A DNA stretch of 64,000 bases from contig PEDN01001366.1 in assembly GCA_003864495.1 (NCBI GenBank), forward strand, positions 248,001 to 312,000, read 5' to 3'. Of this stretch, positions 48,292-58,978 are shown piece by piece. Source of the DNA: Nemopilema nomurai. Taxonomy: Eukaryota; Cnidaria; Scyphozoa; Rhizostomeae; Rhizostomatidae. Within the stretch, counting starts at the first letter, position 1. Every line of letters begins with the position of its first letter. The position numbers were made by a program, and so were the translations under genes. The notes beneath the pieces are model-generated. The model was given only the letters and a program-made list of their open reading frames with translations, did no database searches and was not told the origin of the DNA.

Positions 48292-49199
48292 TTTACCTGG
48301 AAGGACAATCAGTTGACACTGCTGTTTTTGTAAGGCAACTTCACATGTAGCCAACGAGCCACCTTGTAAAGAGCCCCCTTAAAACATTCCCGTTACCTTG
48401 GAAATGACCTATGGCGTGCTCTGTTGAAACTGTAAGGCCTAAATAAAAATTCCATTACAACCATGCTAAAATAGCACTTGGCCCCCAATTAAAGTTATAA
48501 ATTGTAAATAGAATTATTTTGGCATGACATTGCCAGGTTTAAGTCTATATTCACTAACAGATGTTAATTCCAATCCAAACTTTTTAATAAGAAGTCAAAT
48601 TCAGTAGATTAGAATTAAGCTGAAACATGTTTGAATTAGTTTTCCTTGCAATAGTATGGCAAAGGACATTGATGCTTGAAATGTAGGGCAGAGAAGAAGA
48701 AGGACAAAAGTCTAAACAATCCATATTAATGCAAAGTTAAAATACATTATACACAATATTCACATTGAAAGCAAGGTTGTTAACATTTATGAAACCAAAA
48801 TGATACCTATAATTAGAAGTAAGCAAAAACATATTTTAAGGTGTTGATAAAATAATACAGCAATTTCTACTTTCAACACTAACTTCTGTTTTCATATACA
48901 AAATGATGAAACAATTTACAAATAGAATTCATGAAATGCATTTTCCTGAGAACATGACCCGAAGCAATATGTCAAATTCCTCTTCAGTAATAAAAGCCAT
49001 GTTTCATTTCTCAACGCAAGTATTGATACAAGAGAAATTTATTTGAACTTGCCAGTATTCAGAAATTGTATGCCATCTGATAATTTTGCGTACAAAAAGA
49101 ATTTCATGACTTTTTCATATTTCATTTCAGTAGAGCTTCATAACCCCTTGAAAACATATTGAGTCTAATATAAACAAGATTTACTAAAACTATCTTCAT
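48292..49199. other. Intergenic region between IQANK1 start and RRM2 stop
   Basis: AT-rich sequence of about 0.9 kb. The IQANK1 5' UTR probably begins at 48296 after an acceptor. RRM2 3' UTR lies at the right end. No other feature is seen. Confidence 0.5.
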
Positions 49200-51701
49200 C
49201 TAGAAATCATCATCTAATGTAAAAGTGTACGCAGAACTGTCCGATTTATTGCATTTGTCCATAACACCACTCTTTTGGTACTCTCCAACTTTCCTCTCAA
49301 AGAAATTAGTCTTGCCTGCCAGTGAGATGTTCTCCATAAAGTCAAAAGGATTTGTGGCATTGTAATGCTGAAATAAAAGGTAGTCATATTCAAAATGTGT
49401 AAATAGAATATCGCACACTGCTTGAATCAAATAACATGGTGCTGGCATATTGTACACATCATGCAAAATGGCATTGGAACTGCTTCTGCTCAAAGATCAA
49501 ATTAAACCCAAAATGCACAAACCAAAATGCACAAAAACCAGGCTAGATGTTTATGGAAATATCCATCTTTGAATAACTACTACCCACCTTTGTACAGCCA
49601 AGTTCGACCAACAGTCTATCAGCAACAAATTCAATGTACTGTGCCATTAATCCGCAATTCATTCCAATGAGATCAACTGAAAGTGCTTCTGTCAAGAATT
49701 CTTTCTCAATGCCAACTGCATCTGTAATAATGCCCTTGATTTTCTTTTCACTTGGTTTGTTCTTCAGGTGTTTGAACATCAAGCATGCAAAATCACAGTG
49801 AAGGCCTTCATCACGACTGATCAGCTCATTTGAAAATGTTAGTCCATGCATCAGATTTCTGCAGAAGGAAATATTATGATTAAAAGATGGAAGATCATCA
49901 AAACCCAACTTAAATGAACCTTCCAGTTTTTATATTCAACTTCCATATATATGCTGCCAAGATAATTTGGATAACATGCAAATAGACAAAATCATATGTA
50001 GGCTTTACTAAACCCTAAAAATAGTTAAATTGTTGCTAAAAAATTTATCAGCCCACCTTTTCTTGATCCAGAAGATAGCTGCAAATGATCCTGAGAAAAA
50101 GATTCCTTCAACAGCAGCAAAAGCAACAATCCTTTCTGCAAAAGATGCCTTCTCGGGGTTAATCCAGTTCAAGGCCCAATAAGCCTTCTTCTGCACACAT
50201 GGCATGGTTTCAATGGCTCTAAACAGTTGATCCTGCTCAATAGGGTCCTTTATGTAAGTGTCGATTAGTAGACTGTACATCTCAGAATGAATGTTTTCAA
50301 TTGCAATTTGAAAGCCATAGAAGCACCTTGCCTCTGCAATCTGAACCTCTTGACTGAAACACTCCACCTGTTAGGGGGGACAAAAGTTTCATTAGAATAA
50401 GAGAACATTACATTAAAACGTTAAGAAATATGAGATTTACACAGATGTATGATTAAATAGTGTTAAAAAATAACAATTGGGGTATGATTCTTAATAAAGA
50501 GCCGAAAAGCTTCTATGCCCAACATCAAATATCTTCTAAAAATACCACTCTAAGAGAACCATTTAAAAAAAGCTTACCAAGTTTTCGTTAACAATCCCAT
50601 CACTTGCTGCGAAAAATGCCAACACATGTGAAATGAATTTCTGCTCGTTTGCCTGAAATTAGGAGACGTGCTAATTAAAAATTGGACATGCTGCAGGTAG
50701 CTCAACCATTATTGAAAATGGCGCCTAATCCTGAACAACGAGGTGATTTTGAAAAATAAACAATTCAGACTCTACTTTTACTTACATTTAACTTTTCCCA
50801 ATCACGTAAATCATGGGACAAGTCGACTTCCTCCGCAGTCCAAAATGAAGCTGTTAAATTAGAATGCAAGGCGTTAAAATTGGAATTTTTAGGCCATAAA
50901 AAATCAGCTGAGTGCAATAGCAAAAAATTGCAAAGAAACGGATTCTTAAACCTTTGAAGTTCGTGCGGTGAGGTTCTAGATAAAAAAGCAAAAAATAAGC
51001 CTAATATTGATCAATTTTACGATGAAATTACAAGCAAAGTTACCTTCGGCTTTCTTGTAAAACTTCCAGACATCGTGGTATTGGATTGGGAAAATAACGA
51101 ATCTTCTTGGATTGTCCCTCAACAGTGGTTCATCTTCAACGCTGAATTTTGCTTGTTTCTTTGGTTTCTGCAAAAAAGATCGTTTCATATTAAGAAAATT
51201 TGCAGTGCGAGCGGACATACCGGGTCAAAGAATCGGCCGCGTTAACGCAGCGTTGCATAACTTAATTTCAGAAGGCGGGTGGCGGGTAAAATCAGCCACA
51301 CAAAAAAATTAAGCCAACGTGCTCTAATGAGCATATGGCATTCAGCGACACGGAATAATCTCAGCATAAATGGGCATTGGCGGGGGAAGACTTTTGAGAG
51401 AGAAGGTTTTTTGTTCATAAGTTAAATTTATTAACGGCGGTGAAGTTTCCAAATCCCATTTTGCTGTTCTGCGCAGAAAACGGGCCTAAAAGAATTGTTT
51501 TCCAGCTTTATAAACGATATGACTGGAATAATGAAATTTAGATATTCATTAGATAACTCCAAACATGAGTTTGGATACTGGAGAAATACTTACCTCAAGT
51601 TTGATGTCCTTCTTGTTACGAATATTTTCCTTCATCACCATTATTCTTTCTTGAGTTTTCAGTGGACTGTTGGTGATCATGTTTGTAATATCCCCCAACA
51701 T
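49200..51701 (-). CDS. RRM2: Ribonucleoside-diphosphate reductase small subunit M2 (RRM2), seven exons
   Basis: RRM2 supplies the di-iron/tyrosyl radical that lets class Ia ribonucleotide reductase make dNTPs. Exons 51594-51701, 51044-51167, 50786-50850, 50578-50652, 50057-50367, 49588-49858 and 49200-49367 give 373 residues. Exon 1 has MLGDITN, NSPLK (cf. the vertebrate SPLK phosphosite) and a KEN box (VMKENIRN), marking the S-phase, APC-degraded R2 and not the p53R2 type. Then come [18 protein letters not shown]; iron ligands in [25 protein letters not shown] and [10 protein letters not shown]; radical Tyr in HSEMYS; and the R1-binding tail FTLDDDF. An ATG at 51218 gives a longer exon 2 ORF, but it lies in the intron: TCTTTTTTGCAG is the acceptor at 51168. 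Confidence 0.96.
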
Positions 51702-51798
51702 CTTGACTTCTGGTTTTTATGCAGCGAAAGATAAAGAAGCTTTCGAGGTGGAGATGTTTGTCAGAGATGAACAGTTGGCAGAAGACTTCTGGCTAATG

Positions 51799-52076
51799 AT
51801 TTCGCGGGGCAGGGTTGGTTTATATCTCCCGCGAAATTGTAAATTTCAACCTAACCTGATTGGCTACCGAAAGGTGCTTTGAGGGTAGAGGAAACAATGC
51901 ATTCGAAGAATGTTCAAAATCGAGGATTGTGATTGGTCGAAATTCAATGGGCTCCATATGTTGATGAAGCCATTTGAAGCTCCACGAATCTGCGGTCGAT
52001 TTCAATAACAGGCGCGAAGATTCAAACGGAATCCATTCATGGTTTTGGCGCCAAGGGAGAAGATTTTGGCGCGAAG
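51799..52076 (-). promoter_or_regulatory. RRM2 promoter with E2F sites and CCAAT boxes
   Basis: Upstream of the RRM2 ATG (51701) lie ATTTCGCGGG (51799-51808), CCCGCGAAATT (51828-51838), TTTTGGCGCCAA (52043-52054) and TTTTGGCGCGAA (52064-52075), all E2F/DP-like. Two ATTGG (inverted CCAAT) boxes lie near 51860 and 51932. RRM2 is a classic E2F and NF-Y target in animals, so the layout fits S-phase transcription. The exact transcription start is unknown. Confidence 0.6.
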
Positions 52077-52079
52077 AAC

Positions 52080-53189
52080 TCAACGGCTGTGTGTTGGTCA
52101 GCCTCTGTGGTCAAATGAGAATTTATTTGCTTTATTTTAACCTCATACCAAATTTCACAATGCACTCGAAAACTTATGGCTTGAATTGGGTCTTCAACGG
52201 AATCTCAGTGTTAACAAGAAACTAGAAATAATTGACAACTCCTCTAATGTCCTACTAAATTCTAAGTAATATTCAGATAATGTTCTAAGTAATATTTTAT
52301 GCCAATTGTAAGAAATATTTGTCAACCCCTCGTTTGCAATTTTCTTGAAATCTATGTAATGGCATTCGTAAATACTAAAATTTCAGCGTTTAATTCAGCG
52401 TATCATTTAATTTGCGGAAAACTTTTCAGAACATGATGTTAGGCCTAACTAGCTGGCAGACACTACCTCTTTCTAATTGATTTAGAGGTGCCTGCAAATT
52501 GCAAGGCTTCGGTGATCCAGTTTACGTGAATACCCGTAAATATCATGACAGACAAAGACTAGCTTTATTGTAAAGCAAATTAAGGTGCTGGACTTTGAGA
52601 AGTTGCCCAAGAGCTTCCATTTCAGAATCTGTACGAAACTTTAAAGAAGTGGTCATTTGCCTCACCTTAAACATAGAATTTACCCTACCAACTATAAATT
52701 CATGGCACTTCTTTAGAGTACATTCGCACTCCTTTCAGGCCAATTTTTATTAACACGTTTTCTATTAAATCCTACAGCTTTGCAAAAGCAAATTTATCAA
52801 GATAAACCCGCTAATATAAAATTGGACAGGACAATTCAACTTGCACCATTTTGGCTTTTTTGTCATGAGAACATAATTTAAATGGTGAGTTCAAAACACT
52901 AAACCGTTTTTTTGTAGCAAGCTTCGTTTAAGATAAAAGTAATTTTCTACCGTGCGGTCAGAAAATGGGCCTAAGCTGTTCACATTTCCGCGGCGTAACA
53001 GCTGTGATAAAGTTAGCCCATTAGCACACGGAAACAATGGGGTACACTACGCACCAAATCCCTAAGCTCTCCTACACGACAATCAATTTGCCAGGCTATA
53101 AGAAACATGTTCTTTAATTAAGGCAACGAATTCCCTAGCCAACACTTTACTACATGGCATTCAGTAAGAAACATTGAAAATGCAAAACT
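52080..53189. other. Intergenic region upstream of RRM2
   Basis: No coding exon or recognised repeat is seen. The plus-strand ORF at 51974-52225 overlaps the E2F cluster and has no similarity. Confidence 0.4.
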
Positions 53190-53432
53190 TTATAGTAGAC
53201 TTTATCACATTCAAATCTTCCATAAAAATGGGAAACTGGTTTTGAAGATATTATAATTTGAAGTTAGGCTGAGAAACCAGTAGACTTTATACATTTGAAC
53301 CTTCCATAGAAATAAAATGTTAAACTAGCTTTGAAGATATGGTAGTTTTAAGGTAGGCTGAAAAACCAGTAGCCTTTATACATTTGAACCTTCCATAGAA
53401 ATAGAATTTTAAACTAGCTTTGAAGATATTGT
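53190..53432. repeat. 85-90 bp tandem repeat, three copies, beyond the RPS7 3' end
   Basis: AGTAGACTTTAT or AGTAGCCTTTAT recurs at 53194, 53279 and 53369, followed each time by TTGAACCTTCCATAGAAAT-type sequence and CTTTGAAGATAT. The units are about 85-90% alike by eye. Confidence 0.8.
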
Positions 53433-53454
53433 ATAACTCGCCAAACTCCTTGAT

Positions 53455-53640
53455 ATTTACTTCACCAGCTTAGATGACATTAATATGCAAAAGGAAGGCT
53501 TTCAAAAAAGAAATCAAAAAGCCTAGAACAAGACTTTAAAAATTTCCAAATCTGCTTCAGTTGCATGTCGTTCATCAAATGCAGAGCATATGACTGGGGC
53601 GACAATTCCATCATCATCAGCATTAACAAATTTTGATTGG
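53455..53640. repeat. Duplicated block (copy of 54551-54715) containing a snoRNA copy
   Basis: From CTTCACCAGCTTAGATGACA to the snoRNA C box this block matches 54551-54715 nearly base for base over about 165 bp. The partner lies inside RPS7 intron 6. The duplicate is about 360 bp past the RPS7 stop codon and beyond its AATAAA (53985-53990, minus strand). Confidence 0.85.
53552..53626 (-). ncRNA. C/D-box snoRNA copy 4 (duplicate outside RPS7, possibly pseudo)
   Basis: It carries box C TGATGA (53611-53616 on the minus strand), the guide TGTCGCCCCAGTC (53592-53604) and box D CTGA (53557-53560). It belongs to the same family as the three intronic copies. Flanking bases next to boxes C and D pair poorly compared with the intronic partner, and the copy lies outside any recognised transcript, so expression is doubtful. 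Confidence 0.45.
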
Positions 53641-53997
53641 CCAAACTTTTCGATATTTAACTATTCAAATACCCTTGCACCTTAAAACTTTGACACTTTT
53701 GATCTACTTTTGTCAAACCTAATCAGAATCAGAGTGTTTTGAAAGCATAAGCTGCAACTTTAAAAAAAACCAGTCAGATGTTTTGGAGCTCTTTCACCCA
53801 ATTGTGCTTGCATTGTGTTGAATGTACAGTTTTCTGTAAGTTAATGGTTCCAATATGGGCACTTTGCTACTTACTCTGCACTAAGCACATAATGGATCTA
53901 CCACTTTAAATACCTAATTCAAACCAAATTGAGAAATTCAAGAGAAAGGAAGACAATGCAAAAAACTGCTTTCACTGGCTGATTTTTATTACATCAT

Positions 53998-56900
53998 TTA
54001 TTCATAGCTTGGGAATTCGAAGAGTACATCTTTGCCTGTCAACTTCTTGTACACTGCAGCAAATGTGTCAATCTAGAAGAACAAAGGAAGAAATATATAC
54101 AGATCTGATAGTCAATATATCAAATAAACAAAACAATGTTTTATTGAAAATCTTGTTTATTTATACATTAATTTACTGTCAACATAAACCTTGCAGGAAA
54201 TTTCTTAGGCAAAACAGCAAATGTTGACAGCTTTCTTCAAGCTTTTCCAATTTCCCTTTGCAAGTGCTCAGATGACAGTTAAGCAGACTTTGCTGAGATG
54301 ACCAAATAAATCAAGAATCAACAAATTGATTTGACAAACATCAGTTAACCAAATAAAGTTTCTACAAAAAATGAACAATCTACCTTGTGTTCAACATTTG
54401 TCTGCTGGCTTTTGTCAAGGTGACTAAAAACAACAAGGAATACAAAAAAGTTGAACATTTTCCCTTCAACATTTAACAAGAACTTAAAGAGCCTAAAGGC
54501 TGCAAGCCAAATGGAAATTATGATCTCAATTTTATAATCCATGAACAGTTCTTTACTTCACCAGCTTAGATGACATAAACATGTAAAAGGAAGGATTTCA
54601 AAAAAGAAATTAAAAAGCCTAGAACAAGACTTTAAAGATTTCCAAATCTGCTTCAGTTGCATGTCCTTCATCAAATGCAGAGCATATGACTGGGGCGACA
54701 ATTCAATCATCATCAGCAACTAACTACTCCTAGCACTGAGGAACATGGAAAAGCACCATCTTCTCAAATATCAAAACACCATTTTTTGGAATTAGCCACT
54801 TTGCCAGTGTAAAACAAAATAGCTGTAGCCATCAGAAATAAAGCAGTCAAAATTATTTGTTGATATTAAATAGATTGTTTAATTTTGTTTTTTATAATTT
54901 TGATTACTTTTCACAAGACAATGTCATGTTGCATATATATACACTGCTGTTGTAATCATTCAAATAGCAAGTTTATTGATAATATTATCTCTATTTCTAG
55001 ATTCTGCTTAATTTTTGTAAAGATTTAAGGTTATAGAAGTAAGCAATAAGCAGCACAAAACGCAGCAAAGACTTACATTTTAGTCATTCTAGAGCCATCA
55101 AGTTTTATCCTGATCCTTTTGCCGACAATTTCACTTGGGAAAACAAGGTCCTCCAGAATATTATCATGAACTGTTGTCAGGGTTCGACTAAAATCAAACA
55201 TATATTTCATATGAGATCACAGTTTTAATAAAACGTGTAGTTTGTAACCTTTGAGGTACTATAAACATTACATTTCTGCAATTAAGAACAGGCCAGCATA
55301 TATAAACAGAAGAAAGTCAATGTGTCTTTCGTCCCATTTTAAGCAGACAAAAGAAATTTTGTCAGAGTTTTGAGTTACAGTAAGGAACAGACATGCATCA
55401 GATACAAGTCAATCATCACTTGATTAATAAGACTGGGGCGACATATCAGTCATCACTTGCAAGTCTGTTTCTGTAAGGTTCTTTTTGGGTCAAATTGAGA
55501 ATTACCAACAAATCATACCCTGGTACACCATTAGCAATGAAGCCTTGATTTTGACCAAGACACCCTGCTGCTTTTAGCTTTAAGAAAGATCATACCATTG
55601 AATTTGTAAGACAACAACAATACTATTATCTATCTACAAATATCCAGCTAATGGTCACATCAAATAAGGGTGTCCTGAATAATGTATCACACCTCCTTGG
55701 TCTCATCTGTTTCTGATTCCTTGTCTTTCTTGTTGGTCTTGGAAGGATCCTTCTCTATAACATGAAAATTCAAACTTAAAGAACTTCTAACTTTGACAGA
55801 AATATTTCAACCATATATAATTTTAGTGATACTGATTTTGCATCAGGTAATTTCTGTCGATCAGCACTGCTTAATAAGACTGGGGCGACATAACCATCAT
55901 CACTTGCAAAATAAACATATGACAAAGAAGCAAAATCAACTGATTAAATATAAAGAAAAAATTTGATTTTCAGTTGTTAATATTTAAGTAGCATAAAAAA
56001 TTTATGCGTGATTGATGAGCATGAAAAATTTACCTGAGCAACAACAACAATGTGTTTTCCAGAGAATTTCTTCTCAAGTTCTCTCACCAATCGTACCTTT
56101 GAGGAATAAAATGTGCATTTGTTTAAGATCTTGGAAAACAGGAGCCAATAAATGAATAAACAGTATTAATACTACACATAAGCAGCCTGTCAGTTGGGAG
56201 CGATCAATCACGCTTCAATTTCTCAATGTGAAAGCCCTGCATAAGTGCAATTGTAGCAGCCATAACATATTACTCATAAAAGCTTTAACCCTCTCCAAAC
56301 TAGAGCTTGAAACTGGAAACCAGATATGGTGTGGAAGGGTAACCCCTTTCCTTTGAGATAACACAAACAATACTCTTGATGGATTACCCCTTAAATTTTG
56401 GCAAACAGTTGCAACAAACATGCCTGCAAATCCTTCCCCTTTTAAGAAAAAAATTGTTTTTATCAGATGAAAGAACCCCTTTTCCATTATCTTCTAATCA
56501 AAGAATGAACTCCATCAATCTTCTAATACAACAAATAATGTTTTCCTTACAAATCATGACTACAAAACAAATCATTGGTAGTAAAAAAGATATCAAGACA
56601 AACCTGGATTTGTTGGAAATGTCTCAATTGTGGAACTGGGACAAACAAGATGATGGCCTTTCTTCCTGCAACATCTAATTCCTACAATAAATGGCATATG
56701 ATAAGTCCAGTCAGAAACACAACAGGGCCAAACTAAAAATGTTTAAATAAAACAGTATACAATGCATGCAGTGTTGGTTCTAGACATTTTCAATTCTATA
56801 TTAATATATATATACATATAGTAAATAAATAAAACCATGTTGTCTGAATAAGTTTCAACAATGAGATCACATTGCAGACCACATTGAGCGACAAATCCAA

Positions 56901-58205
56901 TGATATTATAGCATGTCTCTTTGTCTGCAATACAACCAGGATGTACACAGGGAGTTTAACATGCAGTCACAAAATTAACCCAAAATACACAGTGATACAA
57001 ACAATTTTATAAATTTTAGATCATACAAGAAAAATAAGACAGTAAAAGCCTAAACAAAAAAACTACATTTATACAACCTAAAAATGTTATATTTTTCAAT
57101 GTTCACACCAATTTCAACCAATTCTACAGAGAATGAACTTACAGGATGATATAAGCACAAAACAGATAAACTAACAAATAGAAAACTGTAAAAATTTGCT
57201 GTTACCTTTGCCCCACTGATGTAAAGTTGCCTGAGGTCTGGTTTAAGGTCTGTGTTCATCTCAAGCTCAAAAATTGCCTGAAGTGAGATTATAATAGGAT
57301 TACTTCAAACTTTCCTTTCAGGTATAAATTAGTCTGTATTGTTTAGGTCCTTCTACCAAATAACAGAACAAAACATAGATACCACCAAGGTCAAACACAA
57401 TTAAAACAAATTGTCGCTATCATATCATGGGGGCACATGATGGCACATAAAAAGAACAAAAAATCATTGATGAAACAAATGCAGCAGAAATTAAAGAAAA
57501 TGTTTGCAACTCAATCACAGCAAGACCAAAAAAGGATCAAGCCACTTAGAAGTTGCAAGATTGTTATAGCATGTTACTTATACTGCAAGCCACAACATAA
57601 AAGTCTCAAACTTGCAGGGATTAACCATGCAAAATATTTCTACAAACTACAAAAATTCAGCAGCCCTCATAATATATGTGATTTACCTATTTTTTCACTA
57701 AATCCTACTCAATTAAAACCAGCAATAATTACTATTGAAATTACTTGTGATCGCAAATAATAATGACATTGGCAATGAAAATTTACAAAATTTTAATTTG
57801 CCTTTAAATTCTAACTACCAATTTTCCATTACATCCTGAAGACTGTTGATATCCACTCGTTGAAATGAAGCCACCTCTATGTAAGCATAAAGCCATCGTA
57901 AATCAGATCGCACGAAAGTCTACATATTTCCTTGATACAATTTCAGTTATCAAGTTCGTCTAAATTGTGTATTTATTGCAAAGGCAACATCGACAGCTCA
58001 TGAAATACTGATAAGCGTGAGTTACTACTGATCGCAATGTAGGCCACTGAAATGTTGTCCTAACATTCGCCTAAAGTATCCTAAAGAGGTGCTTCGCAAA
58101 AATTATGAATAATCAATTCAACAACTTTACCTGTGACATTGACAGCTCAAATTCATCGGGCTGAGCGCCATCTCCTTTTCGTATTTTTGCACTGGCAGTG
58201 AACAT
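53998..58205 (-). CDS. RPS7: 40S ribosomal protein S7 (eS7), eight coding exons
   Basis: RPS7/eS7 is a small-subunit ribosomal protein. Coding exons: 58131-58205, 57206-57277, 56604-56681, 56034-56096, 55693-55754, 55077-55187, 54384-54423 and 53998-54072, totalling 191 residues (human 194). Diagnostic stretches are [86 protein letters not shown] and [20 protein letters not shown] 5' UTR intron is likely: acceptor CTACTTTCAG at 58216 and donor at 58397. AATAAA on the minus strand at 53985-53990 implies a very short 3' UTR. Introns 4, 5 and 6 each host a C/D-box snoRNA, as is common for ribosomal-protein genes. Confidence 0.97.
54648..54721 (-). ncRNA. C/D-box snoRNA copy 3 in RPS7 intron 6 (U31/snR67-like guide)
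   Basis: On the minus strand: box C TGATGA just after GTTGC (54710-54715), guide TGTCGCCCCAGTC (54688-54700), a degenerate D' (CATA), a C'-like TTGATGAA near 54670, and box D CTGA (54653-54656). The flanking TGCT and AGCA can form a short terminal stem. The guide and target argument is given under copy 2. Its host intron is 54424-55076. Confidence 0.65.
55388..55467 (-). ncRNA. C/D-box snoRNA copy 2 in RPS7 intron 5 (U31/snR67-like guide)
   Basis: This is the clearest copy. Box C TGATGA (55450-55455), guide TGTCGCCCCAGT followed by D' CTTA, C' TGATGA, and box D CTGA (55398-55401). Ten-base flanks CAGACTTGCA and TGCATGTCTG pair at nine of ten positions, a proper terminal stem. The guide is complementary, with one or two G-U pairs, to the conserved LSU rRNA P-loop sequence GACTGGGGCGG. 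The fifth base before D' pairs with the second G of GGGG, the site equivalent to E. coli Gm2251. As I recall, human SNORD31 (U31) and yeast snR67 guide this position. Expression is not shown by sequence alone. Confidence 0.75.
55835..55912 (-). ncRNA. C/D-box snoRNA copy 1 in RPS7 intron 4 (U31/snR67-like guide)
   Basis: Box C TGATGA (55897-55902), guide TGTCGCCCCAGT (about 55879-55890), D' CTTA, a weak C' (GCTGATCG), and box D CTGA (55843-55846). The flanks ATTTTGCA and TGCAAAAT form a perfect 8-bp terminal stem. Outside the guide and boxes the sequence differs from copies 2 and 3, which argues for old duplicates kept by selection on the guide. Confidence 0.72.
56872..56930. other. Perfect 8-bp inverted repeat in RPS7 intron 2
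   Basis: TTGCAGAC (56872-56879) and GTCTGCAA (56923-56930) can form a stem with a 43-base loop. The intron is 56682-57205. It could be a hairpin of an H/ACA-type RNA, but I do not see a correctly spaced ACA on the RPS7 sense strand, so it is left as an unassigned structure. Confidence 0.3.
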
Positions 58206-58978
58206 GATGCTTCACCTGAAAGTAGCGATCAAAATAGGCCGTTGAATGAATTGTTTATACATATCATCGAGCATTTATCTTCACTGTATCTGATGAAAAG
58301 AAGGTCTGGACAGTATTCTGTAAAATTTTAAGCAAGCAAATGCAGAGCGTATAGACAAATTTTTGTTTTTTATGATGGATAATCATGGGTTCTTTACCTT
58401 TCAGGCTACTTTCAAGTGCATCGGATGGAAAGGCCAGATCGTGCAGACCGCGCTCTGAAGGCACTGGGAACCAATGCCGTGCAACAACAACAACAACATA
58501 TGCCTTCCGACTTGTAATACGAAGTAGGCAAGTTGGGAGTGTAGGGTATCTCAATTTGAGAAATGCCCGTGTTTCAAGCCAGCTGACTCTTCCGATCATG
58601 TAGTAATAGCTGCGAGTCGGGAATAGGAACAGGGGCTTACGTTTATGGTAAGAACTTATGTATTCGAACATATTTAATGTTCAACTGAGAAGTGGAGTTT
58701 CTTTGCACTGAACCCAGAATATGCTTTTTATTGAAGTTAATAATTTTTGCTGCTCATTTCAAGCTTTCTTGCTCCATAGCAGAGGCGCATCTAAAGGGGG
58801 GCTACAACCCCTGCCCTTTTTGGCAAGGAAGTGAATTTTCCCATGGAAATGCCCTATTCCCATGGAAATCCAATGTCTTTATGCCCCATTTCTACCACGA
58901 AACCCCTGTCCTTAAAATATCCTAGTTGCGCCCCTACATAGGCTTATACCATTAATTGATATTTTAACCCATAGCATA
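58206..58978. promoter_or_regulatory. Divergent RPS7/PEX13 promoter region
   Basis: The two ATGs are 773 bp apart on opposite strands. On the RPS7 side a non-coding first exon probably ends at 58398 (donor AAG|GTAAAG). It contains CCTTTCC (58427-58433, minus), which would suit a 5' terminal oligopyrimidine start typical of ribosomal-protein mRNAs. A short repeat-derived block fills 58781-58936 next to the PEX13 start. Confidence 0.45.
58781..58936. mobile_element. Short MITE-like block directly upstream of PEX13
   Basis: The left end AGAGGCGCATCTAAAGG and right end CCTAGTTGCGCCCCT are imperfect inverses of each other. The interior is rich in CCCC/GGGG and CCATGGAAAT repeats. This is typical of a small non-autonomous element. 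It ends about 43 bp before the PEX13 ATG. Confidence 0.45.

Noticed and set aside
50976..51218. ATG at 51218 as the RRM2 start ([15 protein letters not shown]...)
   Set aside because: The sequence between 51218 and 51168 ends in a strong acceptor (TCTTTTTTGCAG). An upstream exon at 51594-51701 supplies a phase-0 start with the SPLK and KEN motifs, so the 51218 ATG is intronic.
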